A stretch of DNA of 64,000 nucleotides from CALMEH01 sp031409875 (GCA_031409875.1 JANNYB010000047.1:19797-83796); one strand, 5' to 3'; numbered from the stretch's first letter, positions 54,451 through 64,000 are shown. The notes: generated by a model not told the origin, from the sequence alone. Translations and numbers: made by a program.

Positions 54451-57400
54451 ATGAAAAAAAATACTAAAAGCCATTTTTCAAAAAACCGAGTGGTGAACCG
54501 AATATTTATGACGGCAATCGGTTTGTCGTTTTTCCTTTTGCCGTTTGCGGCATATTGGAACAGCCAAGCGGCGGGAACGATTGCGGGGCGCGTTTTTCAG
54601 GATTATAACGGCAACGGAACTTACGATACGGCAGGTTCGGCGGCTTTACCGGCGATTGATGCCGGAGTCGGCGGCGTAACGGTTACGGTTTATAATTCGT
54701 CCGGCGCGGTAGTCGGCACGACAACGACCTCCGCAGTTACGGCAACTCTCGGTCAATATAGCATTGCCACGCCTGCCGCCGGTTCATATCGCGTTGAGTT
54801 CACAAATCTGCCCGCCGGATTTCAGCCGTCGGCGCGTTCGACCGATTCGGTATCGGGCGGAACGGCAACCGATGCGGGTTCGAGCATCCAATTTTCGCCG
54901 GACAATACTTCAAACATCAATCTGGCAATCAACGTCGCCGAAGATTATTGTCAAAACAACCCGGAAAGTGCTTCGTGTAACTATTCTTTCGGCAATCAAA
55001 CCATCGCGCCGAGCAACACCGAAACGGCATTGCTGACATTTCCCTACACGGCGGGCAGCAGCGACACTTTAACTACTGCGCCGATTGCGCCTTTTGACAG
55101 CCCGGATTACACATTAACGACCAACTCTTACTTAAATGTTACAGCAGACCAAATCGGCACGACTTTCGGTTTGGCGTATGCACGTTCAACCCAACTTTTA
55201 TACGCCGGAGCATTTTTCAAACGCCATTCCGGTTTTGGCACGGGCGCGGACAACACGCTCAACACAACGGACGATGCGGGCGCGGTTTATGTGATTGACC
55301 GCACCGGCAACAGCAACAAAGGTTCGGTGGCAAGCAGATTTACCGTGCCGGGCATCACGCTCAACTCTCACAACACGGCAGATTATCAAACCGACAACGG
55401 CAACACCGGCTGGGACGGCGTAGGTAAAAATGCGCTCGGCGGAATGGCGATTTCCGATGACGACAGCGCGTTGTTTGTGATGAATTTGGAAAACCGCACG
55501 CTCTATCGGCGCGATTTGACAAGCGGCACATTTACCAGCCAAGTTGTCCCAACAGCAGGTTTGACGACCGCCAACGGAAATTGCGCGGCGGCTGATGTGC
55601 GCCCGTTTGCAGTTACATATTATCGCGGCGAAGTTTATGTCGGAATGGTTTGCAGCGGCGAATCGAGCGCGACGGTTGATACATTCACCGACGTTGCCGG
55701 CGGCACGGCAGGCGTTTATGACACCGGCGAATATTATCTCGACACCAACAACAACGGCAGCTACACCGCAGGCGAGCCGTATTACGACCAAAACGCTTCG
55801 GGGACTTACAACGCCGGCGACACAATTGTTGATAACGACGGCAACGGAATTTATAACCTGGGCGATGCGCGTAAATTGACGGCTTATGTCTTTAGAGTCA
55901 ATCCGACGACTTTGGCGTTCGGCGCATCTCCGACTTTCAGCGCACCACTCAATTACAAACGCGGAATCAACCAGCAAGCACTCGGCGCAATAGCGATGTG
56001 GAAACCTTGGTCAAATATTTACCGCAGCACCAACGCGAGCAATGCCAACCGCACGGTTTATTCACAACCGATGCTGACCGGCATCGGGTTTGACAATGGC
56101 AATTTAGTTTTAGGTTTGCGCGACCGCGTTGGCGACCAAGTCGGACATCAAACGCGGTCAAATCCGGGCGATGCTTCGGCAACTCTCTATCAACCGCGCA
56201 TCGGCGGCGACACCTTGCGGGCTTGCGGCAATCCGACGAGCGGTTGGACACTCGAAGCCAACGGACGTTGTGGTGGCACGGGAACTGCTCCGCAAAATAC
56301 CGACCAAGGACCTGAAAACGGAACAAGTCAGGGCGGCGAATTTTATTACGGCGATTCTTACGATTTGGCTTTTAATTTCAACCAACCGGCAGGTCAAACC
56401 GACATTGCCGGAAAAGGCGGAAATCACGACGAATTGAGCTTGGGCGGCGCGGCGCAAATGCCCGGCGCAAGCGATGTGATGGTTACAATTTTTGATCCGA
56501 TTCCGAACGTCCCGAACGAAACTCACGATGGCGGCGTGCGTTGGTTGAACAACACGACCGGAAATTTCAGTAAAGCGTATCGAATTTACGACGGCGACAC
56601 GGCAACACTCGGCACGCTCGGCAAATCGAACGGTGTCGGCGACCTCGAACTTTTGTGCGACCGTGCGCCGATTGAACTCGGCAACCGCGTCTGGCTTGAT
56701 ACCGATAACGACGGCGTGCAAGACGCGGGCGAAAGCGGACGTTCAGGCGTAACAGTTCGTCTTTACAACGCTTCAAACACGCTCATCGCAACTGCCGTAA
56801 CCGATGCCAACGGCGAATATTATTTTACTTCAGGCACGGCAGTTGACGGCGACATCACCAACAATATCGGCATCGTCAACGGACAAATTACACCGAATAC
56901 AAATTATCAAATCCGCCTCGACCTTGCGGCAAACTACACAGGTGCAGGAGTTTTGACGGGACTTTTGATGACCACCCGCGACCAAACTTCACAACTCGGT
57001 TTTGATGACGGAAGCGATTCCGATTCGTCCCTTGTTACGAATCCGACTAGCTCACCTGCTGGAACTTATCCGGTTATCGCGCTGACAACAGGTTCAGCCG
57101 GAAACAATAATCATAATTTTGACGTTGGATTTGCTTCGAGCGCGACTTATTCAATCGGCAACCGCGTTTGGTTTGACACGAATAACGATGGTCAAATCAA
57201 TGCGGGCGAAGTTGGCATCAGCGGCGTTTCCGTGAGCATTTTCTTAGACGCAAACGGCGACGGCGTTCCTGACACACCTTTAGTCCCGGTGGCGACAATG
57301 AACACCGATGTAAATGGTTATTATCGTTTCGACACTTTGGCGGCAAACAGTTACGTTGTTCGCATCAACGCTTCAAACTTCGCAAACGCGGCGGTTTTAG

Positions 57401-60400
57401 GCGGTTATGCAAACACGGCGGGAAGCAGTAATGCCGATACGGATTCGACTTCGGTAGCCGGACAAAACGGCGAAAACGGCATCAATCCTTCGGGCGCGGC
57501 AAATTCGGTTCAAACGAACGGAATTCTTTCCGGCTCAATCACACTCGGCGCACCGGGCGAACCTGTCAGCGAAGCCGACGTTCAAGCAAGCGGACAAGGT
57601 TCGATTGACGCGGCGGCAAATATGACGGTTGATTTCGGATTTTACCGCGCTTGTTTGGGCGATGTTATTTGGAATGATAACGGCGCGGGCGCAAACAATA
57701 ACAACGGAATTTTGAATGCCGGAGAATCACCGATTCCTTCGGTCAGAGTTCAACTTTACGATTCGGCAAACACGGAAATTCTCGTCGGACCTGACGGAAG
57801 ATTGGGAACTTCCGATGATGCCGCAAACGGAATGCTGACCAACGGCAGCGGAAATTATTCGTTCTGCGGAATGGCGCCGGCACAATATCGCGTCGTCGTT
57901 ACCACGCCGGGCGGTTCGTCCAGCGTGCCGACTTCAACAACTCCCGACGATAACGTCAACAGCGACGACAACGGTTTTGCGGGAACTGCACCTTTTGCGT
58001 CAAGAACGGTCAGCGGTTTAGTTACCGTAACGCCCGGCAGCACCGGCACATTAAACAATAAAACCGTAACTAACAGCACGGGCATAACCAACGATCCGAC
58101 GGTTGATTTCGGTTTCATTTTGCCGCCGACAGCGGTTACTTTGGATAAATTCACGGTTACGACCGACGGCGGAGCAGTTTCCTTAAATTGGTCAACGGGC
58201 GGCGAAGTCGGAAATTTAGGCTTCAACATCTACCGCGAAACAAACGGCAAACGTGAACTCATCACGCCTGCGCCAATTGCCGGAAGCGCGTTGAAAACTT
58301 CGGCTAATCTCGTCGTCAGCGGCGACGAATACAGTTGGGTTGATAAAGATGCGCGGCTCGGTTCGGTTTATTATCTCGAAGATTTGGACATTAGCGGCAA
58401 CCGCACGACTTACGGTCCGGTTGCGCCCGAATTCAAAATCTCAATGAATAAATTTGAACGAAATGCGGGATTGATTTCAGATTTCGCTAATGTTTCGAGT
58501 GCCGATTCACAAAAAGAATTTGTCAACGAAACGTCCGCAAACGCTTCGCTCGATGCTTCGCGTCAATTTGAAATTGCGGCACTCGGCGGCGTGAAAATTT
58601 CGATTAATCACGACGGTTGGTATCGCGTTTCGGCTGAACAACTCGCGGCAAACGGTTTCGATATTAATTCAAATCGTGCAAATTGGCAGTTGTTTGTCGG
58701 CGGCGAAGAAGTTGCGATTAGAATTGGACCTGACGGTTCGATAGAATTTTACGGGCGCGGCGCGGACACGCTCGAAACGAACAAAAATGTCTATTATTTG
58801 GTTCACGGACAAACGGGCGCAATGCGTCTGACGGAAATCAAAGGCGGACGTGCCGGACAAAATCCGCTTGCCGCTTATGTTTCAACCGTTCAGCGCAAAG
58901 ACCGCGCGATTTATATTTCGTCGCTTTTGAACGGCGAAACGGAAAATTGGTTCGGTGCGGTTATCAACGGCACAGCGCAAACGATTCAGACGCTTTCGCT
59001 GAATAATATCCAAGAAAATTCGACGGCGCGTTTGCGCGTCAAACTGCAAGGTTTGACAAACGTCGGGCATTTCGTCAACGTCCGCATTAACGATACGGAT
59101 TTAGGACAAGTCAATTTTAACGGCGTTGAAAATCGCACGTTTGAATTTGATGTGCCGTCATCCGCGCTGGTCGAAGGCGCAAACAACGTCAAACTCCAAT
59201 CGGCGGGCGGTTCGAGCGATGTTAATTTGGTTGATACGGTCAGTTTGAGTTATTCTAGGCTTTTCCGCGCCGTGAACAATCAAATTCGTTTTACAATTCC
59301 GGCAGGTCAAACCGTCAGAGTCGGCGGATTTACGACCGGCAGAATTGCGGTCAATGAAATCATCAACGGCAGTGTCGGTTTCCGCGCTGAATCACCAATT
59401 ACCGAATCAAACGGCGAATTCGGCTTTGAACTCGGCGCATCAGGGCGCGACCGCGAATTTTTAGCGGTTTCGACTTTGCAGAGCGAACAGCCCGTTGCGG
59501 TTGAAAACAATCAACCTTCGACGCTCAATTCACCGACAAACCGCGCCGATTTGGTTATTATTGCTCCGGCAATATTTCAAAGTCAGGCACGTCGGCTTGC
59601 CGAAATGCGTGAAGCGCAAGGTTTGAAATCGCAAGTCGTTTTAGCCGAAGACGTAGCGGATGAATTCGGTTACGGCGTATTAACGGCTGAATCGGTCAAG
59701 CAATTTCTGCAAAATGCCGTGTCGAATTGGAACATCAAACCGCGTTATGCGATTCTGTTCGGCGATTCGAGCTATGACCAGCGCAATTATCTCGGTCAAA
59801 CGAATCGTAATTTGATTCCGACCAAATTGATTGACACGGTGTTTATGGAAACATCGGGCGATTCGTGGTTGGCGGATTTCGATGAAGACAATGTGGAAGA
59901 CATCGCGCTCGGCAGATTGCCGGCGGCGAATGTGTCGGAAGCCGATGTGTTAATTGATAAACTCGCCTTTTACGACAATCAACCCGCACGCACGCAAAGA
60001 ACCGTCGTTTTGCCTTCCGACCGCACGTTCGAGAGCTTCATTCAAATTTTGCAAAATGAAGTTCCCGCCAATGTTAATGCGGTTCGCATTGACCGTGGGG
60101 CAATGACCGACGCGGAAATGCACAATCGAATCGTTACGTCATTAAACAATAATCCGATGGTTACGGCTTATCTCGGACACGGTTCGACGGGAATGTGGGC
60201 GGCTTCGTCTGTCTTTACGGCGACTAATGCTAATGCGTTAAACAATTCTCAGCTCGGTTTTTATATGCTGACGACTTGTTTGAACGGCTATTCGCATAAC
60301 GCCTATAACGACAGTATGGCGGAAATTGCTCTGAAAAATCCGAACGGCGGCGCGGTTGTCGTGTGGGCATCTTCGGGAACGAATTACCCCGACACCCAAA

Positions 60401-60552
60401 CGGCAGTCAGCCAATCGGCAATGCGGATGATTTTCGGCGCAAATCAACAACGCATCGGCGACATCGTGCGCCTGTCAAAACAAGCCACCACCGACCCCGA
60501 TGTCAGACGCAACTATCTGCTCCTCGGCGATCCAACCGTCTTTATCAAATAA
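54451..60552 (+). CDS. Giant surface protein: SdrD-B repeats with C-terminal C25 (gingipain-type) cysteine protease
   Basis: 2033 residues. An N-terminal membrane-type signal (about 18-45) is followed by an SdrD-B domain (VFQDYNGNGTYDTAG), a propeller-like region, Asn/Asp-rich calcium-binding-like turns (about 415-480; DTNNNGSYTAGEPYYD), three more SdrD-B-like domains (about 740-1230) and a fibronectin-III-like domain (about 1230-1330). A C25-type prodomain follows, and the protease with His1910 (YLGHGS) and Cys1943 (TTCLNG). It ends LLLGDPTVFIK, the usual C25 end, with no Por-type sorting domain, so its secretion route is unclear. It probably cleaves proteins after basic residues at the surface. 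Start as annotated. Confidence 0.88.
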   Translation: MKKNTKSHFSKNRVVNRIFMTAIGLSFFLLPFAAYWNSQAAGTIAGRVFQDYNGNGTYDTAGSAALPAIDAGVGGVTVTVYNSSGAVVGTTTTSAVTATLGQYSIATPAAGSYRVEFTNLPAGFQPSARSTDSVSGGTATDAGSSIQFSPDNTSNINLAINVAEDYCQNNPESASCNYSFGNQTIAPSNTETALLTFPYTAGSSDTLTTAPIAPFDSPDYTLTTNSYLNVTADQIGTTFGLAYARSTQLLYAGAFFKRHSGFGTGADNTLNTTDDAGAVYVIDRTGNSNKGSVASRFTVPGITLNSHNTADYQTDNGNTGWDGVGKNALGGMAISDDDSALFVMNLENRTLYRRDLTSGTFTSQVVPTAGLTTANGNCAAADVRPFAVTYYRGEVYVGMVCSGESSATVDTFTDVAGGTAGVYDTGEYYLDTNNNGSYTAGEPYYDQNASGTYNAGDTIVDNDGNGIYNLGDARKLTAYVFRVNPTTLAFGASPTFSAPLNYKRGINQQALGAIAMWKPWSNIYRSTNASNANRTVYSQPMLTGIGFDNGNLVLGLRDRVGDQVGHQTRSNPGDASATLYQPRIGGDTLRACGNPTSGWTLEANGRCGGTGTAPQNTDQGPENGTSQGGEFYYGDSYDLAFNFNQPAGQTDIAGKGGNHDELSLGGAAQMPGASDVMVTIFDPIPNVPNETHDGGVRWLNNTTGNFSKAYRIYDGDTATLGTLGKSNGVGDLELLCDRAPIELGNRVWLDTDNDGVQDAGESGRSGVTVRLYNASNTLIATAVTDANGEYYFTSGTAVDGDITNNIGIVNGQITPNTNYQIRLDLAANYTGAGVLTGLLMTTRDQTSQLGFDDGSDSDSSLVTNPTSSPAGTYPVIALTTGSAGNNNHNFDVGFASSATYSIGNRVWFDTNNDGQINAGEVGISGVSVSIFLDANGDGVPDTPLVPVATMNTDVNGYYRFDTLAANSYVVRINASNFANAAVLGGYANTAGSSNADTDSTSVAGQNGENGINPSGAANSVQTNGILSGSITLGAPGEPVSEADVQASGQGSIDAAANMTVDFGFYRACLGDVIWNDNGAGANNNNGILNAGESPIPSVRVQLYDSANTEILVGPDGRLGTSDDAANGMLTNGSGNYSFCGMAPAQYRVVVTTPGGSSSVPTSTTPDDNVNSDDNGFAGTAPFASRTVSGLVTVTPGSTGTLNNKTVTNSTGITNDPTVDFGFILPPTAVTLDKFTVTTDGGAVSLNWSTGGEVGNLGFNIYRETNGKRELITPAPIAGSALKTSANLVVSGDEYSWVDKDARLGSVYYLEDLDISGNRTTYGPVAPEFKISMNKFERNAGLISDFANVSSADSQKEFVNETSANASLDASRQFEIAALGGVKISINHDGWYRVSAEQLAANGFDINSNRANWQLFVGGEEVAIRIGPDGSIEFYGRGADTLETNKNVYYLVHGQTGAMRLTEIKGGRAGQNPLAAYVSTVQRKDRAIYISSLLNGETENWFGAVINGTAQTIQTLSLNNIQENSTARLRVKLQGLTNVGHFVNVRINDTDLGQVNFNGVENRTFEFDVPSSALVEGANNVKLQSAGGSSDVNLVDTVSLSYSRLFRAVNNQIRFTIPAGQTVRVGGFTTGRIAVNEIINGSVGFRAESPITESNGEFGFELGASGRDREFLAVSTLQSEQPVAVENNQPSTLNSPTNRADLVIIAPAIFQSQARRLAEMREAQGLKSQVVLAEDVADEFGYGVLTAESVKQFLQNAVSNWNIKPRYAILFGDSSYDQRNYLGQTNRNLIPTKLIDTVFMETSGDSWLADFDEDNVEDIALGRLPAANVSEADVLIDKLAFYDNQPARTQRTVVLPSDRTFESFIQILQNEVPANVNAVRIDRGAMTDAEMHNRIVTSLNNNPMVTAYLGHGSTGMWAASSVFTATNANALNNSQLGFYMLTTCLNGYSHNAYNDSMAEIALKNPNGGAVVVWASSGTNYPDTQTAVSQSAMRMIFGANQQRIGDIVRLSKQATTDPDVRRNYLLLGDPTVFIK

Positions 60553-60580
60553 GACGGTTACAATTCTCTCCCGCAAACAA

Positions 60581-60617
60581 AAATGCGCGAAAACATTCCC
60601 GATGTTTTCGCGCATTT
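60581..60617. terminator. Hairpin terminator between giant protease and RHS locus
   Basis: aaatgcgcgaaaacat and atgttttcgcgcattt form a perfect 16-base stem with a five-base loop. On the minus strand it is followed by ttttgttt, so it fits termination of the RHS side better than of the plus-strand gene, but either is possible. Confidence 0.65.
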
Positions 60618-60719
60618 CTCGTTCTACTTTTATTGAACCATCTGAAACCATATCGGTTGTGTCTTCAATCGGATAATACTTCGTTTTCATTCGCCCATAT
60701 CCATCGTAAATGGTTGTTT
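60618..60719 (-). pseudogene. Remnant of an RHS/YD-repeat coding segment
   Basis: Read on the minus strand: YDGYGRMKTKYYPIED, then TTDMVSDGSIKVEREM, without its own start. It matches the RHS sequence YDGHGRMKTRHYPIEG near 63830-63890 of the same window. The fragment directly follows the candidate immunity gene, the position where a displaced older RHS core would remain. Confidence 0.7.
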
Positions 60720-61376
60720 TTATTCTTTAATATTAGTCATTAAATTTTTACAACTATCAATGTTTTCAACATTAATTGGTTCAATGGTGAACTTAAGCGG
60801 GCTTGTTACAACATTTCCAGCCCAAATAATTCCCCATTTTTTCCAATGTTCTTGTAGCTTTTTATACTCATTCATTGTGAATGGAAATGTGATAAAAGTT
60901 TTTTCCAATAAATATTCCCCTTTTTTAAATAGGGGTTGAACGACATATTTCAGATCATTAATTTCATAACTTTCTCCGGGAGCCAAAACAACAAAATAAT
61001 CTTCGTCTATATTTTCTATTTTACCTTTATATTGAGGAAATTCTGTTACAGAAGTGAAAAGTGTATAAGTCCCTTCGGAAATTAGTTTATTATTTCCGTC
61101 TGACTCAATTCTGAACATTCTGTCAGATACTGGTAAAGATGAATATTTGTAGAATATTATGCTTTTATTGCTAATGTTCTTGTATTTTAACCTTAAAGAT
61201 AAATATAAAGCAGAAGGCTTACAATATATTTTGTCAAGTATTTCAAACTCTGCCTGAATGGTTTTATCAGTAACAGAGATAGGCAGTATTAATCTGCTTT
61301 CGTTATATACTTTTCCTTGCCGAATTGTGGGAAATGCTGAAAAAGTTAAAAAAAGTATAATTAAAAAAGTTCTCAT
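60720..61376 (-). CDS. Secreted protein coupled to the RHS gene, candidate immunity protein
   Basis: 218 residues. A short signal peptide (RTFLIILFLTFSAFPTIRQG) precedes a beta-rich domain with AEFEILDKIYCKPSALYLSLRLKYKNISNKSIIFYKYS and FVVLAPGESYEINDLKYVVQPLFKKGEYLLEKTFITFPF. No family recognised. Its ATG overlaps the RHS stop (TAATG), so the two are made together, as expected of a toxin and its immunity protein. A periplasmic location would suit a toxin that acts outside the cytoplasm. AT-rich by eye, like the RHS tip. Confidence 0.6.
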   Translation of the reverse strand: MRTFLIILFLTFSAFPTIRQGKVYNESRLILPISVTDKTIQAEFEILDKIYCKPSALYLSLRLKYKNISNKSIIFYKYSSLPVSDRMFRIESDGNNKLISEGTYTLFTSVTEFPQYKGKIENIDEDYFVVLAPGESYEINDLKYVVQPLFKKGEYLLEKTFITFPFTMNEYKKLQEHWKKWGIIWAGNVVTSPLKFTIEPINVENIDSCKNLMTNIKE

Positions 61377-64000
61377 TATTTAAACCTCAACCTTGGAGTA
61401 ACAATTTTAGTTTCACTATTATTAAAACAGGCACTTAAAACTTGAGTATTCCAAATTACTTGTCTAGCAAGCACGTCATCATAAAAATCACCAACATATC
61501 CGCCATCAAATGTCCCACTCGGATCAAATCTATGCCCCAGTTCATGGAGGAAAATAAAAGCAGACGCATTAATATCGCTATTGAATACAACTGCAGTTAC
61601 ATTACCAATAGGTCTTGGAGTTCCGTCAATTGTTACATAGCTAATACCACTATCTATTGGAAAACCAACCGGCAAAGATCCTTCGCGTTCTGTAACGATT
61701 ACCCCATTTTTGGCAAAAAAACCTCCGAGCGGATTTAAATCTATAATTCCTGTCTGACCCTCTTCACTTTCTTCAGCAGAGAAATTGTTAGTATAAGCGT
61801 TTACTCCTCCTCTATCAATTGGGGTTGGATTGACATCTACCCGAAAGAAAGTTTTCCGAAGTATTTCTATTGCATTTTTGAATCCTCCAAAAAGTTTAGC
61901 GCATTTAGGATTCTTCAATCTTTTCACTATATCCCACCAAACTTCATTAAACCTTTCTCGCTGTTCATCAGTAGCATCTAACAACTTTGGGGGAGACAAA
62001 TCATCATCACCGTCAAATTCTGCATTGAATCTTTCAAGGTCTTCAGGAAGTTTAGGCACACGAATTTCGATTTTGATTATATCGCCATCATCATCACTCA
62101 ATATTTTTGATGTCGAACTCAGCGTAGCATTTCGCATTGAATTTACTGCATATCCGGCTTTGTCGCTTCGGTTCAGATAAGTCGGCTTCGATTTGTTGAT
62201 GTTCATATTCAGCAGAATTATACTTTCTTCCTTCCAGTTAAACGTATCCTTGAGCGGCACACTCAAATCCTGCAACTGTTTGTATTGACAACCCCACGGC
62301 ATTCCTTGAAAGCCGCCGAAATATCTCTGCACCTCGCATTGCCATTGCGGGTCGTCTGCGCTTCCAAGCCTTGTTTCATACATCGGTTCGGGTTGTTCTG
62401 CCGGGTCTTCGTTGTTAATGCGCTGTCCCAACGGCTCAAATTCTTCTTTCGAGGCGATGTTGCTGCCTTGCAGATTCCCAAATTCGCCGGTTGTTCCCGT
62501 TACCGGGTCTGCCGTTGTCCATCCCACGCCGTTGGTGCTTTGCCTTGCAATCAGCGCGTTTCCGGCAAAGACTTTGGTTTCGTATTTTGTGCCGTCCACG
62601 TTGATTTGTGTCAGACTGCTTCCCAAAACGCTTGACCAGACTTGATAATGTTTTGTCGAAATCGTCATCGCTGGCGGATTCGTTTCCGAAACGTGATAGC
62701 TTCGCACACCTTGTTTTTCGACAACGGGACGACCATCGCCATCGAACAGATATTCTTCGTGATGTTCCTGAATCATATTCAGAACATTCCCGAATCTGCC
62801 TTTGATTTTATCAAAAAATATCGTCCGTCTGCCCGCCGCGTCATAGATTGAATCCTGATAAGTGTGCGGGTTTGAATTCGTATCGCCCACGCGCACGACA
62901 TTGCCCGAAGCGTCATAGATTCCCGCAAAATTGTTCAATCTGCCGTTGGTGTAAGTTTGCACTGTGTAGATGTTTGCTCCCCAATGCAAGCCTTGCCTTT
63001 GCGTCATCTGCGAAAACGCATCGTATTGAATCGTTTGCTCATAAACCCGCTTGTATTCGCTGTTCCAACTCAATCCCAAACCGAATTGATTAAACTTCAA
63101 ACGTCCCGCAAAATCATATTTCATCGTGCGGTCCCATTTGTTGTCCAAAAGATCGTCCTTTGCCGCCACGCGAGAATCGGCATAGTAAGAAAAATCCGCC
63201 TTCAACAAATAACCGCTCGTGGTCGCCGTTGTCGTGGCTTCCGAATGGCTGACTCTGAGGCGATTGTCGTATTCCAATCTTATCTGAGACGAATCGTTCG
63301 GCATCGGATAATCAATCCGCTTGATGCCGCCAAACGCCCGATACTCGATATTCTCGGCATATTTCCCCGACGGATTCTGCGCCACCGGAACGCCCGTTAC
63401 TTCTCTGATTCTGCCCGTTTTGTCATTTGTATAGTTGACGGTCGAATTAAACGGGTCAGTGATTGATTTCAAACCGCCGCCCAAATGATAGGTGTAAAAA
63501 ATGGTGTATGGGTTGTTTGCATTGCCCGCCAGCGCGGTAAAATTCTTAGTTTCGCTGGTCAAGCGCGAAAGTTGGTCGTAAATGTAAGTCTGCGTTCCCG
63601 TCCCATCGGTCATCTGTGTTCGATTGCCAAGCGCATCGTAATTGAAATTCACGGTCGGAGTCGTCGTGATATTCGTCGGATTCGGCGATGGCACAGAATA
63701 GCTGATTTGATTCATCAAACCTCTGGAATTATACGCAAAATTGGTGATGGCATTTCTTGGGTCAATGACTTGCTGAATCGTGTCGTCAGAGTTATAAATC
63801 CAAGAAGTTTCCGCATTCGGATTTTCCGTCGCGCCTTCAATCGGATAATGCCGCGTTTTCATTCGCCCGTGTCCGTCGTAACTCATCGAAACCGTCTGAT
63901 GCGTGTTGCTTGAGCTTTCCGTTCCGGCGTATTGAATCGTTTGCAAAACTTGGTCGCGTCCGTTGAAAACTTGCGTCGTTGTCGTATAAACCGTTGCCGC
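61376..64000 (-). CDS. RHS/YD-repeat protein with C-terminal HELGH zinc-protease-like tip, 5' end outside window
   Basis: At least 874 codons are open to the right edge, without a start in the window. Most of it consists of YD repeats (GRMKTRHYPIEG, YDGDGRPV, YDQLSRLTSE, YDASGNVVRV), the cocoon-forming part of RHS toxins. From about 62300 to the left the sequence changes to AT-rich and non-repetitive; this tip contains FIFLHELGHRFD (HELGH coded at 61532-61546), a zinc-metallopeptidase signature with conserved Asp nearby. Such tips are toxin domains released by contact-dependent or secretion-system delivery. The usual DPxGx-type border between core and tip was not seen, so where cleavage occurs is unclear. 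Confidence 0.85.
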   Translation of the reverse strand, partial: AATVYTTTTQVFNGRDQVLQTIQYAGTESSSNTHQTVSMSYDGHGRMKTRHYPIEGATENPNAETSWIYNSDDTIQQVIDPRNAITNFAYNSRGLMNQISYSVPSPNPTNITTTPTVNFNYDALGNRTQMTDGTGTQTYIYDQLSRLTSETKNFTALAGNANNPYTIFYTYHLGGGLKSITDPFNSTVNYTNDKTGRIREVTGVPVAQNPSGKYAENIEYRAFGGIKRIDYPMPNDSSQIRLEYDNRLRVSHSEATTTATTSGYLLKADFSYYADSRVAAKDDLLDNKWDRTMKYDFAGRLKFNQFGLGLSWNSEYKRVYEQTIQYDAFSQMTQRQGLHWGANIYTVQTYTNGRLNNFAGIYDASGNVVRVGDTNSNPHTYQDSIYDAAGRRTIFFDKIKGRFGNVLNMIQEHHEEYLFDGDGRPVVEKQGVRSYHVSETNPPAMTISTKHYQVWSSVLGSSLTQINVDGTKYETKVFAGNALIARQSTNGVGWTTADPVTGTTGEFGNLQGSNIASKEEFEPLGQRINNEDPAEQPEPMYETRLGSADDPQWQCEVQRYFGGFQGMPWGCQYKQLQDLSVPLKDTFNWKEESIILLNMNINKSKPTYLNRSDKAGYAVNSMRNATLSSTSKILSDDDGDIIKIEIRVPKLPEDLERFNAEFDGDDDLSPPKLLDATDEQRERFNEVWWDIVKRLKNPKCAKLFGGFKNAIEILRKTFFRVDVNPTPIDRGGVNAYTNNFSAEESEEGQTGIIDLNPLGGFFAKNGVIVTEREGSLPVGFPIDSGISYVTIDGTPRPIGNVTAVVFNSDINASAFIFLHELGHRFDPSGTFDGGYVGDFYDDVLARQVIWNTQVLSACFNNSETKIVTPRLRFK

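Noticed and set aside
60475..60690. 71-codon minus-strand frame as a gene
   Set aside because: Its N-terminal half is the RHS remnant and the rest reads through the terminator hairpin into the end of the protease gene.
1..64000. tRNA or rRNA genes
   Set aside because: No cloverleaf-like sequence, TTC-loop with CCA-type end or rRNA motif was noticed by reading; a covariance-model search could still find a tRNA.

Overview
The window looks like a chromosomal segment of an Acidobacteriota bacterium, most likely class Blastocatellia (Pyrinomonadaceae-like). This is inferred from gene style: many Uma2 nucleases, SdrD-B/gingipain-type surface proteins, small toxin-antitoxin-like cassettes, Sec-exported periplasmic proteins and an outer-membrane lifestyle (lipoboxes, POTRA domains), at moderate GC content judged by eye. 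No rRNA, tRNA, CRISPR array, integrase or intact transposase was seen. Both window ends cut genes (a BON-domain protein at the left, an RHS-repeat protein at the right).

Layout. 1-11959 (minus strand): an oligopeptide ABC transporter operon read right to left: coaE, two lipoprotein peptide-binding proteins, a coiled-coil protein, oppB, a Uma2 gene, oppC, a secreted protein, oppD, a second Uma2 gene, oppF; then a BON-domain gene. 11972-14273: a patch of small toxin-antitoxin-like cassettes (aspartic protease pair, RHH/HNH pair, HicAB), three of which share a promoter-like element. 14785-17887: transmembrane Ser/Thr kinase, MazG-like pyrophosphohydrolase, FolD. 17965-24268 (plus): secreted alpha/beta hydrolase, PIN toxin pair, TPR lytic transglycosylase, CusF-Sco copper protein, then a decayed HNH cassette. 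24323-31006 (minus): amidohydrolase, lytic transglycosylase, PIN toxin, POTRA-only protein, TPR/aspartic protease, Ogg-type glycosylase, XdhC. 31153-34545: a 1130-residue RTX-like protein. 34620-42009: purine-oxidation genes (xdhB, xdhA, guanine deaminase) interrupted by an apparent 1.9-kb insertion carrying BrnTA. 42010-50816: two glutaminyl cyclotransferases, a DsbA-like protein, a cobalamin-binding protein, two unknown surface proteins and a six-heme cytochrome. 51199-60552: two giant paralogous SdrD-B proteins, the second ending in a C25 (gingipain) protease. 60600-64000 (minus): an RHS protein with a HELGH zinc-protease-like tip, a translationally coupled candidate immunity protein and an RHS remnant.

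The most striking property is the density of short-period repeats. Nearly every non-operonic gap holds a tandem array of 7-nt units (some 8-, 9- or 10-nt), normally as two facing arms that can fold into one long hairpin. Comparable arrays sit in frame inside the lytic transglycosylase, XdhC, XdhA and the cobalamin-binding protein, and the ends of other genes (OppF, FolD, a peptide-binding protein) are written by such repeats. Two well-bounded MITE-like elements are also present: one with GTAA ends and an 8-bp duplication (IS66-like) and one with 21-bp ends and a perfect 12-bp duplication that landed inside one of these repeats.

Functionally the genes suggest a heterotrophic, protein- and peptide-degrading organism: surface protease, peptide uptake, cell-wall turnover, purine salvage and oxidation (guanine to xanthine to urate), periplasmic copper and thiol handling, and a contact-toxin locus.
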